In this document: positions 24,901 through 31,929 of the stretch, piece by piece | How the letters are laid out: every line of letters begins with the position of its first letter | Numbering within the stretch: position 1 is the stretch's first letter | NCBI GenBank assembly: GCA_031769625.1 | Contig: JAUIMM010000697.1 | Span: forward strand, 141,553-205,552 | DNA: 64,000 nt | Direction: 5' to 3' | Source: Taudactylus pleione | Lineage: Eukaryota > Chordata > Amphibia > Anura > Myobatrachidae | Program-made: the position numbers and the translations under genes | The notes under the pieces: generated by a model | What the model saw: the letters and a program-made list of their open reading frames with translations, nothing else | Told to the model about the DNA's origin: nothing | The model's database searches: none

Positions 24901-25710
24901 AACGAAGCGTGTCACCAGTCCCTGTCCCAGATCATTCCCGAGGATGACCTTGGCTGGTAGCCCCTTGAGTACTCCGACCTCCACGATTCCTTGATCAGCT
25001 CCCCAGTCGAGATGTATCTTGGCGACGGGGATATCGGTCTGTTGTCCCCCGGCGGTGGCAATTCGTACATACTGTCCAGGAATCACCCGGGAGGTGGGAA
25101 TCAGGTCTGGCTCAATCAATGTGAGTGAGGCCCCAGAATCTCGTAGGCCCTGTACCCGCTGGTCCTCTACCAACACAGGCTGTAAGTGCCCCTGCATATT
25201 CTGAGGAGTTGCCTGCTCCTCCCCCAGAACCAGGTCTACAATATACACCCCATCCATCATCTCGGTCGCATCTGAATGGATGACCTCCTCGCAATAATCC
25301 TCCATGGGGTAACATACCACAGAGACTGGGGCCGGTCTAGCCCCAGGGAATGGCCCTCGCGTGCGTGGACAGTCCCTCAACAAGTGTCCTGGTTGATTGC
25401 AGCGGTAGCACTTCCGAGGTTCTGGGTTAGCCACTTTGAATCTGGGTGGTTGATAAGAAATGTTTTTGATAGGGCCTCCTTTACTACTATCATTTATGCG
25501 TGGTTCTCTGTCAGGGAGCTTCTCCGCTCGTGGGGTTCTTGTACCACCTGTTGCACTGAAGACTCTCCATTGGGGACGGTTAGCTATATATTCATCAGCC
25601 CATTCTGCAGCTTGTTCAGGCGTGCTGGGCTTCCGGTCTGCGACCCACTCCCGTATCTCTGGTGCCATCTTAATCATTAGTTGTTCTGCCACAATTAGGT
25701 TGATGATCTG
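21925..25710 (-). CDS. pol: Gypsy nucleocapsid-protease-integrase-RT-RNase H polyprotein
   Basis: I number residues from the GTG at 25692, which is not a plausible eukaryotic start; the reading is simply the continuation of gag past one stop codon. Domains in order: end of a SCAN-like capsid segment (1-40), CCHC zinc knuckle C95-x2-C98-x4-H103-x4-C108, and aspartic protease DSGAS (185-189). The integrase zinc site is H385, H392, C422 and C425; its DDE triad is D453, D513 and E549. The reverse transcriptase has YLDD (960-963). RNase H has TDASG (1110-1114), E1153, TDHN (1177-1180) and a terminal HHNADGLSR. All visible catalytic residues are intact. Integrase lies before reverse transcriptase, the Gmr1 arrangement. 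The frame runs 1,255 residues without a stop and overlaps the polypurine tract at its end. Confidence 0.95.
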   Translation of the reverse strand, partial: QIINLIVAEQLMIKMAPEIREWVADRKPSTPEQAAEWADEYIANRPQWRVFSATGGTRTPRAEKLPDREPRINDSSKGGPIKNISYQPPRFKVANPEPRKCYRCNQPGHLLRDCPRTRGPFPGARPAPVSVVCYPMEDYCEEVIHSDATEMMDGVYIVDLVLGEEQATPQNMQGHLQPVLVEDQRVQGLRDSGASLTLIEPDLIPTSRVIPGQYVRIATAGGQQTDIPVAKIHLDWGADQGIVEVGVLKGLPAKVILGNDLGQGLVTRFVQVVTRSQTQRAVTQVTDSEQNQPTPTTMVSDSSFLSSTSELDLGEVDRSEFRQAQRTDPSLSKLRSTADLGLETADGSKIVWEEELLYRVVVLQSGQETVMPTKQLVVPTPYRAQLLALAHDIPAAGHFGTRKTLARLLRNFFWPRISRDVKQYRDTCNTCQRLGKPQRKAPLHPLPIIGEPFARVAIDLIGPLAIPSHTGKKYILTLVDFATRYPEAVALSSIDTEHVAQALTDIFSRLGYPQEVITDQGPQFQGELMQTLWEKWGVRPLRTTSYHPQTNGLCERFNGTLKRLLQAYVLSEGRDWERALQQLLFAYREVPQASTGYSPFELLYGRKVRGPLDLVKESWEGTFQEHQQPILQYVENMRNRMRRLLQLTQEHLRESQERQKEWYDAHAQDRELHPGQKVMVLIPVRRNKLQAMWEGPYTVVRRTGPVNYVIALDKGGKYLRTFHINRIKAYRDRQVVTMAVCCPPMEAPETDPLLDLLGAAKEKKGVESVQVGQQLNAAQQQEMWRILEAEQAQFSCLPGRTHLTAHHVDTGSARPIRQVAYRMTPGVMRQVKAEIEEMLALGVIVPSKSPWAAGVVLVPKKDGTTRFCVDYRKLNEVTTTDAYPMPRVDEILDRIGGAEFVSTLDLSKGYWQIPLTKEAQERSAFITPEGLFEWTTMPFGMKNAPATFQRMVNDLLEGCQDFSQAYLDDIAIFSHTWEEHLIQVTEVLKRIRQAGLTIRPDKCQMGMAEVQYLGHRVGGGAIRPDPAKVEAISNWPQPVNQKQVRAFLGVAGYYRKFIPHYSTVAKALTDLTKKRYARNIEWTVECEQAFNTLKDLLTRAPVLAAPDYNRKFIVQTDASGCGLGAVLSQVGADGREHPIVYLSRKLADREIAYATIEKECLAIVWALKKLQPYLYGKEFTVVTDHNPLYWLNRTSGENGRLLRWSLALQSFNFSISHKKGREHHNADGLSRCEETNIKLRRPSGRVDSQDSNIGTMSVSSI

Positions 25711-26508
25711 CTATACGGTAGAGGCCTGTCTACCCTCGAGCCATTTTCCACAAGCTTGCCGTAGCTGACTGGCAAACTCTTGGTAGGAAGCAGTCCCACT
25801 TTTGCTCAGTGTCCTGAATTTGAGACGATAAGATTCTGCAGTGATCTGAAACTTAGCCAGCAATGCCTTCTTTATGCAGGTGTAGATTCCACATTCCTGG
25901 GAAGTTAGAGCCCTGTAGGCTTCCAAAGCCCTACCGGTGAGACTTGGCCCCAAGTACTTGGGCCATTCAGCTGGCTCTATCCCGTGCACTCCCATGAGAT
26001 TCTCAAAGATCTGCAGGTGAGTGTCAATGTCAGTTTCATTCTCTCGAAATGTGGGAACATCCTTAAATCCCAAGCGCCGCTTCTCTTGTTCAGCCCCTCT
26101 GGGCGACAGCACAGTTCCGCTGCTAGTAGGGATTTGTACCCCTAATATTGCTTGGATCACTCCAGCTCTCTCTTGTGTAGTTGCACTTTCACCTAGCGCC
26201 CCCAGCCAGCTCTGTAGTAGGGCGGGAGTAGCGGTGGTTGACTCGGGTAACCGACTGGAAGTGCTTCCACTGCCTGTCGGTCCTTCTTCATCATCACTCA
26301 GGTGGTCGGGATCCTCTGGGTGTGCACGATCCCACTCCAACAACCGTAGTACCAGAATCTCCCGGGTGTCAGTCCCATTATAAGCAATTCCCTTCATCCT
26401 GCAAAATCCTTGCAGGTGCGGTTTCCGGGCTGTCCGGTAAAACTTCTCCTGCTCTCTCATGACGTTTTCAATTTGGCCGCCGGTTGCAACTGCTGACTGA
26501 CTCTCCAT
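25711..26508 (-). pseudogene. gag: Gypsy Gag, interrupted by an in-frame UAG
   Basis: The start is the first ATG, 88 bases inside the 5' LTR, giving 265 residues. The N-terminal half is charged and Ser/Thr-rich (about 60-110). A capsid-like region follows, with WPKYLGPSLTGRALEAYRAL (182-201) and YRLKFR...WLEG (227-259), which resembles the first half of a SCAN domain. A TAG at 25711-25713 then ends the frame in the middle of that domain. The second half of the domain continues in the same frame directly downstream. A stop inside the capsid fold is better explained as a nonsense mutation than as programmed gag-pol readthrough, which would be expected after the zinc knuckle. Readthrough is not excluded. 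Capsid assembly would be lost without it. Confidence 0.85.
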
Positions 26509-26577
26509 GCTGATATTCTCTGGTATTAGCGTGGCTTCTACTCACTCCCCTGGAATTACTGCAGGAACTGTGTGACG

Positions 26578-26594
26578 TCCCACCGCTGCCGCCA
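26578..26594 (-). promoter_or_regulatory. Primer binding site, tRNA-Leu-like
   Basis: The plus-strand sequence TCCCACCGCTGCCGCCA lies two bases from the 5' LTR. From memory of vertebrate tRNA-Leu (AAG/UAG), its 3' end with CCA is TCCCACCGCTGCCACCA. That leaves one mismatch in 17, at the discriminator base. The minus-strand TGG next to the LTR is as expected of a primer site. The tRNA identity should be confirmed against a tRNA set. Confidence 0.65.
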
Positions 26595-26596
26595 AA

Positions 26597-27188
26597 TGTG
26601 AGGATACCGGGTGTCCTGGGTATCCTGGGGTTCAGGGATCACACAGTGGAGCAGGTTATAATGAAGGAATGATGAACTTTATTCATGGAGACACAGAAAT
26701 TCAGCAAACAGTAAGCAGGGTTATATCATTACAGTCCACTCAGAGTTCAGCAAAGTCTTTTCCAGCTGCTGTATATCTCTTCCCTACCTGGCCAGCTGTA
26801 ACAGGGAACACAGAGCTGCTATATATCTCTTCCCTACCTGGCCAGCTGTAACAGGGCACACAGAGCTGTTATATATCTTAAGACACTGAGAGGGGACAAC
26901 ACCCCAACCTTCAGAGTCACACTCTACACACACACTATCCCACAATTCCTCTTGCTGCACCACCCTACTTCCCTCTCTCTCCCTCATTGGTGGGCTCAGG
27001 TGTCAGTCTTTGCAGAGAGGAAGGAGGAGGGTTTTGTAACAGGAACACACCTTTGCTGTCTGCTGCTGGCAAACTTCCTGTATGAGACATGCAGACTGAG
27101 GGTTTCAATTTAAGAACACAGAACTGGGTCATAACTCTTTTCAACATGCAGGCAAGTCCTAGAAGTCCTTTTCCCTTGTCTCCTCACA
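26597..27188 (-). repeat. Gypsy 5' LTR (right copy on the plus strand)
   Basis: This LTR has the same 592-bp length, ends and internal 48-bp duplication as the copy at 21320. The hexamer AATAAA is on the minus strand at 26678-26683. As the upstream LTR in the element's own orientation it should hold the promoter. Equality with the other LTR indicates recent insertion. Confidence 0.95.
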
Positions 27189-27193
27189 CCCTC
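27189..27193. repeat. Gypsy target duplication, right copy
   Basis: CCCTC is identical to 21315-21319. hAT coding sequence resumes at the next base. Confidence 0.9.
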
Positions 27194-27556
27194 ATCAGGC
27201 TTTCGCAGAAGCAGCTGGAGAAAGTGAAGGAGGAGCTAAGACGGAGCGATTCCACTCGGCATGTGGGACTTGTGGATGAAGCCCTTCATTCGCTTTGCCA
27301 GGATTCCAGGGTGGTCAATCTGTTGAAATCAGACCACTACATTTTGGCCACCGTGCTCGATCCTAGGTTTAAAGCCTATGTGGTGTCGCTCTTTCCGGCT
27401 GACACAAGCCTGCAGAGGTGCAAAGATCTGCTGGTGAAAACACTGTCAGCTGAAGTGGAACATGACACGTCAACAGCTCCTTCTTCATTTTCTCCCGCAA
27501 CTGGGGCTGCCAGGAAAAAACTTAGGTATCCCAAGCAACCATCTGGTCTGGACTGA
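27194..27556 (+). pseudogene. hAT-1 transposase pseudogene, after the Gypsy insertion
   Basis: This segment continues the frame interrupted at 21319. It starts IRLSQKQLEKVKEEL and includes HYILATVLDPRFKA, the strongly conserved A-x-x-LDPR-x-K motif of hAT transposases. A charged and Ser/Thr-rich linker follows. The frame ends at a TGA at 27554-27556, but the reading that fits hAT shifts to another frame near 27535-27545. The ATG at 27089 that opens this frame belongs to the LTR and is not a biological start. Confidence 0.88.
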
Positions 27557-28032
27557 AGGACCTGGCAACAATTTCTGACATGTCTACTGTCACTGCAAAT
27601 GATACTGTCACCATTGACAGAATGGTGGAGGATTACATCGGTGACAGCATCCAAGTAGGCATGTCAGACAGTCCGTACCTGTACTGGCAGGAAAAAGAGG
27701 CAATTTGGAAGGCCCTGTACAAACTGGCTCTATTTTACCTGAGTTGCCCCCCCTCCAGTGTGTACTCCGAAAGAGTGTTTAGTGCAGCAAGGAACATTGT
27801 CAGCGAAAGGCGTAGGAGGTTGCTTCCACAAAATGTGGAGAAGATGATGTTCATAAAAATGAATTATCAACTCTTCCAGGGAAACCAGCCTCCAGAACGT
27901 ACAGAGGGACCTGTGGTGGTGGATTCCAGCGGGGACGAATTAATACTCTGTGAGGATGAGGATGTACACAACACTGAAGAAGGTGAGGAATCGGTGGATG
28001 AGGAGGATGAGGACGACATCTTGCCTCCGTAG
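27541..28032 (+). pseudogene. hAT-1 transposase pseudogene, C-terminal dimerisation domain
   Basis: Numbered from the ATG at 27580, the frame has YWQEKEAIWKALYKLALFYL (35-54), PPSSVYSERVFSAA (57-70) and LLPQNVEKMMFIKMN (81-95). This is the hAT C-terminal dimerisation domain, with its S-x-ER-x-FSAA signature. An acidic tail ends in DDILPP with a stop at 28030-28032. Reading upstream of the ATG is open in the same frame back to about 27541, so the ATG is internal. The domain itself looks intact even though the whole transposase is not. Confidence 0.92.
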
Positions 28033-28088
28033 AGCCAGTTTGTGCAGGGACAGATTAATTGCCAGCTTGTTTTGTGGGGGCCCAAACG

Positions 28089-28127
28089 AACCAATCATTT
28101 CAGACCCTGGCGCTGAAATGATTGGTT
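28089..28127. repeat. Perfect 15-bp hairpin after the hAT-1 transposase
   Basis: AACCAATCATTTCAG (28089-28103) and CTGAAATGATTGGTT (28113-28127) are perfect reverse complements with a 9-base loop. The hairpin begins 57 bp after the transposase stop. A role in transcript 3'-end stability or as a transposase site is possible but unproven. Confidence 0.8.
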
Positions 28128-28645
28128 TGCTAAAGTGTGCATGTCCTGTTTATACAACATAAGGGTGGATGGGAGGGCCCAAGGACAATTCCATCTTGCA
28201 CCTCTTTTTTTTCTTTGCATTATGTACTGTTTAGGGCCTATTTTTTCAAACTGCCATCCTGACTGCCACTGCAGTGTCACTCCTAGATGGGCCACGTGTT
28301 TGTGCTGCCCACTCGTGTCGCTTAGCATAGTCATCCAGCTACCTCGGTGCAACCTTTTGGACATAAAAACACTATTGTGAGGAGTGAGGTGTTCAGAATA
28401 GACTGGAAATGAGTGGAAATTAAGGTTATTGAGGTTAATAATAGCATAGGAGCAGAAAAACCCACAAATTCTGTGATTTTAGCTGTTTTTATGCTTTTTA
28501 TTTAAAAAAAATACAGATCCAAAACACAAAACCAAGAACCCAAAACACGGAAGGGTGGTTTTGGCAAAACCAATCCAGATCCAAAACACGAAGAAAGATC
28601 CAGATCCAAAACCAAAACACAAAAAGTGGCCGGTGCACACCCCTA

Positions 28646-28653
28646 ATGTATAG
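28646..28653. repeat. hAT-1 target duplication, right copy
   Basis: ATGTATAG follows the right terminus (…CACACCCCTA) and matches 17782-17789 exactly. Confidence 0.93.
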
Positions 28654-29480
28654 TGTACTTTTCTGCAGGTGTATCTCAGCAGTGTGGATGAAAGATGAGT
28701 CTCCTTATTTATGCATCATGCTGGACTCATTTACATTGCAGCATTGTATATAGTATTTTCACTACACGCAAACTGCATCCAAACCACCTACAGTGTACAG
28801 TCCAGGGGGTGCATTTACTAAAGGTTGATTTTGTGTTTTTGGGAAACTTCCCATCAGTTTTGCAAATTGGAGATTAACTAAAGTCAAAACCAACTGCAAA
28901 TCGACCAAAAATCTGACTTTAGAACAAGTTAAAATATCAGACCAACAATCGATACTTTCACATAAACAACTACAGAAACCAAAGATTTACTAAATGTCAG
29001 TGTTAAAATCGACCAAAAACTGACGCAAACAAGACGGCAAACCTGACCAATCAATAGATCTGCCTGTGACAGGTGAGTTTGGGAGAAACACTGCACAGAT
29101 CACTCAGGAGGGGGAATCCCACTTTATTTTGGGGTTCCACCTTTCCAAGGATTTTCAGCCCTGGGCTGACCATTTTGGGGCTGGTGTTACACCCCATGCT
29201 GTGTGTCTCCCTGCTATAGTGTAAACCCCCCGGCTGGTTCAGCCCAGTGCTGGTTAATGGAAAATCGGGGGAGATCCCACATTGGTTTTTCCCAGATTTT
29301 CCATGGCCAGAACAAGCTGAAAGGTTCATGGCTAGTTATGGATTTAGGATGGGGAAGGGGGGCACATTCCAGTTTAAAAAAAAAAAATGTTATAACTCTT
29401 TCATTGTTCTTCCCTAAGAAGCCTTCACTGATCATAGGCATCTGTGCAGTGCTTCTTTTTGGACAGGTTTGCCGTTATGT
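28654..29480. other. Unassigned intergenic sequence with TTTACTAA motifs
   Basis: I see no gene here. Around 28810-29010 the motif TTTACTAA recurs (GCATTTACTAAAGGTTG at about 28811 and ATTTACTAAATGTCAG at about 28985), with A-rich sequence carrying TCGACCAAAAA twice between them. This suggests a small, decayed non-autonomous DNA element, but I cannot define its ends. Sequence from 29050 to 29480 includes a run of 12 A near 29376 and no recognisable protein. Confidence 0.4.
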
Positions 29481-29489
29481 TTTAGATTC

Positions 29490-30470
29490 TACGAGCTGGA
29501 GTACCCAGCGTTGCCTGGGATTTTAAGAATGTTTGTTTACACATCATCCTCCAACAAACCTGTCCTTAGGCAGGCCTCACGAAAAGTGTGACAAACTTCC
29601 CCATCAACAGTCCTAAGGTCTTCAAAGGAAGTAGGACCTGTAATGGTGTAAAGCAAGCTTTGGAGATATAAGCATTCAAAATGTCGGATGTACAGTGTAA
29701 ACATGGCCAAGAGCTTCTGTTGCTCTGATACCAGGATGACCATCTACAGCGACTCCCTGTTTTCTGCACCTAAAAACTTTGAGAAGCATTCCATGTGTAA
29801 TATTTTGGCAGCTCACAGTACAGCAGGGTCCTTGCAAAGTCATCATTTTGACACAGTTCAAAGAAAGAAGTCAATGATGTTGTGTAATATGGTACAGTCA
29901 GACAGCTGAGAATGCTGGGAAAGCCTGCTAAAGCTCTCTTCAATAATAAACATTAAGATCATGACAACTTATGACAACACAAAACACTTGCTCCGAGGCC
30001 CTACCCATATGCTGTAGACCCCACAATGAGCGTACAGCAAAAATGGTGGTTTTTAATTAATTAAAAATTAACAGTAATTAATTTCAAATTCTTTTAATTG
30101 CCTCAGGCGTGTTTTAATATGCTTGTATGTAAAATTTCACGATCTTGGCTTGTAAATTGTGGATTTGTATGGAAAGACAGAAGGACAAATTTTTGCTCTG
30201 ATATAGTAGAGAAGATAGAAAAGAAAAAATAGATAAGATAAATCTTTTTGTAATTCCATACCTGACCTGTAGAGGGCGAATGCTGTGCAAAAATTGTGGT
30301 TTTTCATTAATCAAAAATTAAGAGTAATTCATTTTGATTCAAAAAATTTTTAGTTGCCTCCGCTGTGTTTTGATACGCTTGTATGTAAAATTTTACGATC
30401 GTGGCTTTTAAACTGTGGATATGTATAGAAAGACAGAAGGACAAATTTTCACTTTTATATAGTAGATTTG
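29490..30470. repeat. Unclassified repeat with a 250-bp tandem duplication
   Basis: The stretch contains GTACCCAGCGTTGCCTGGGA (29501-29520), a palindrome-like motif that looks like an element terminus. On its right are two diverged copies, 30044-30214 and 30295-30467, spaced about 252 bp. Each has a GGTTTTT-ATTAA start, ATGCTTGTATGTAAAATTT or a near match, AAAGACAGAAGGACAAATTTT and a TATAGTAGA end. The class is unknown to me, and no coding sequence is visible. Confidence 0.55.
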
Positions 30471-30709
30471 CCATCAGTGTTGAAATAAAATATCATAACC
30501 TGCAGCATAAATGTTTACAAATAGCTTCATGTACTTTATGAGTGTCTATAAGAGCTCTGTCTTACTTGTATTGTGCATTGGCTTTGAAGGAGTATTACCC
30601 ACAGGAGCTCTCTGCAGGTTACACTTACATAAAGTAGCCCTTTACCCCATCAATGTTTTTCTGTTCAAAGATACCAATATCATTCTCCTTCTGCTGATCT
30701 GCAAGATGG

Positions 30710-30717
30710 CTTATTTA
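30710..30717. repeat. hAT-2 target duplication, left copy
   Basis: CTTATTTA precedes the terminus TAGAGATGAGCG and recurs exactly at 34953-34960. Confidence 0.92.
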
Positions 30718-30890
30718 TAGAGATGAGCGAGTTCGGATTTCAGAGATCCGAGCCCACCCGAATTTAGCAGATCCGAGTCGGATCCAAGAAGGCTCGATTT
30801 TTCTCGCCTAACTCAGATCTCAAACGGAGGCAAAACTATAGAGTCGGAAATCTCACGGTTCGCGAGCTTTCATCTCTATGATCAATGTAG

Positions 30891-30899
30891 TATATAAGG
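30891..30899 (+). promoter_or_regulatory. TATA box of hAT-2
   Basis: TATATAAGG sits about 175 bp inside the left end. GCCATTTCACTCCGGCTGTG and an AGGGAGGG motif follow, paralleling hAT-1. Transcription to the right is inferred from the orientation shared with hAT-1. Confidence 0.6.
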
Positions 30900-30974
30900 A
30901 ACCACGCGACGGACGCCATTTCACTCCGGCTGTGGAGACTGAACAGGGAGGGTGAGTGAGTAGTGTAGGGCTGG

Positions 30975-31280
30975 GAGAGGTGCTGCTGCTGTCTGCTGTG
31001 TCCTCTGCTGGTGCTCATCCATTCTGGCTGGGCTGGTGCTGTCACTGTGCTGTCTGCTATGTCCATCTGGGCTGTTGCTGATCCATCTGGGCTGATTGCT
31101 GTGTCCTGGGCTGGTGCTGCTGATCCATTCTGGGCTGGTGCTTTGCTGTCTGCTGTGTCCATCTGGGCTGGTGCAGAACTGCAGATACATCTGGGCTGGT
31201 GCTTTGCTGTCTGCTGTGTCCATCTGGGCTGGTGCAGAACTCCAGATACATCTGGGCTGGTGCTGTGTCCATCTGGGCCC
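30975..31280. repeat. Minisatellite with CATCTGGGCTGGTGCT core in the hAT-2 leader
   Basis: Irregular tandem copies share CATCTGGGCTGGTGC followed by TGTCTGCTGTGTC. Copies near 31160-31275 form a larger unit of about 65 bp, repeated nearly twice, with CAGATACATCTGGGCTGGTG. The repeats occupy the same place after the TATA box as the unrelated minisatellite in hAT-1. Confidence 0.8.
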
Positions 31281-31324
31281 AAGATCTAGACTCAAAAAAA
31301 AAAATATATAGTAAAATAAAAATC

Positions 31325-31760
31325 AATCAGTGTCTTTTATATTTTTCTGTGTGTGTGTGCGTGCGTGTTAGGCTTAACCACAGTACCACACAAGATCCAG
31401 CCAGCAACGCAAGTTGCAACCTAGTGCTGCCCGACTCCAGTCATGCTAAAAAATAATATCAATAAAAGTGTCATTTATATTTTTCTGTGTGTGCGTGTGT
31501 GCGTGTTAGGCTTAACCGCAGTACTGTGAGTGTGCGTGCGTGTTAGACTTAACCACAGTACCACATAAGATACAGCCAGCAACACAAATTGCAACCTAGT
31601 GCTGCCCGACTCCAGTCGTGCTAAACAATAAATAAATAAAGTGTCTTTTATATTTTTCTGTGTGCGTGTGTGTGTGCATGTGTCTTAGGTTTAACCACAG
31701 TACCACACAAGATCCAGCCAGCAGCGCAAGTTGCAACCTAGTGCTGCCCAACTCCAGTCG
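31325..31760. repeat. Minisatellite of about 140-170 bp in the hAT-2 leader
   Basis: Three units start GTGTC(A/T)TTTATATTTTTCTG near 31331, 31468 and 31639. They contain GTTAGGCTTAACCACAGTAC, GATCCAGCCAGCA and GCAACCTAGTGCTGCCCGAC. The middle unit holds an extra partial repeat of the GTGCGTGCGTGTTAG segment. Confidence 0.85.
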
Positions 31761-31929
31761 TGATTAACCTGTGCTCTGGGCCCAAGTTCTGCAGCTGAAA
31801 ACAAATGAAAATACATTTTCTTTTTTTGTCAAATTTATTTTGTGTGCGTGTCAGCCACACCTGGCTGTCACTGTCATCGGCGTAGGTGTGCAGGGGTGCT
31901 GTGCTGCTGTCTGTCAAGGGGCTGCATGA

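Larger units (their letters stand above)
21320..27188 (-). mobile_element. Gmr1-like Ty3/Gypsy LTR retrotransposon, full length
   Basis: The 5,869-bp element is bounded by two 592-bp direct LTRs that start TGTGAGGA and end TCCTCACA, with a 5-bp target duplication. It reads on the minus strand: LTR, primer site (26578-26594), gag start at 26508, pol, polypurine tract (21914-21926), LTR. Pol carries protease, then integrase, then reverse transcriptase and RNase H. That order is typical of Ty1/Copia but is also the known trait of the Gmr1 group of vertebrate and other deuterostome Gypsy elements. Gag has a SCAN-like segment, which fits the published derivation of vertebrate SCAN domains from Gmr1-like Gag. 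I see no envelope gene. One in-frame stop at 25711 splits gag-pol. Confidence 0.93.
17790..28645 (+). mobile_element. hAT-1 DNA transposon, interrupted by a Gypsy element
   Basis: The termini are TAGGGGTGAGCA (17790) and, read from the right end, TAGGGGTGTGCA, flanked by perfect 8-bp duplications. The total is 10,856 bp. Subtracting the Gypsy insertion and its extra 5-bp duplication leaves about 4,980 bp, a normal size for an autonomous hAT. The order is subterminal inverted repeats, TATA box, two sets of minisatellite, then a transposase pseudogene with an N-terminal BED finger and C-terminal hAT dimerisation region, then a 3' tail rich in CCAGATCCAAAACCAAAACAC-like sequence. Transposase and tail read on the plus strand. 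The element can no longer make an intact transposase. Confidence 0.95.

Noticed and set aside
25692..25692. GTG as the start codon of the Gypsy pol frame
   Set aside because: The frame simply continues from gag across a TAG at 25711-25713. A GTG start is not expected in a vertebrate element, and the first residues belong to the capsid domain.
21507..27147. Short open frames repeated identically in the two LTRs
   Set aside because: They are identical because the LTRs are identical. None has a domain, and LTRs are regulatory sequence.
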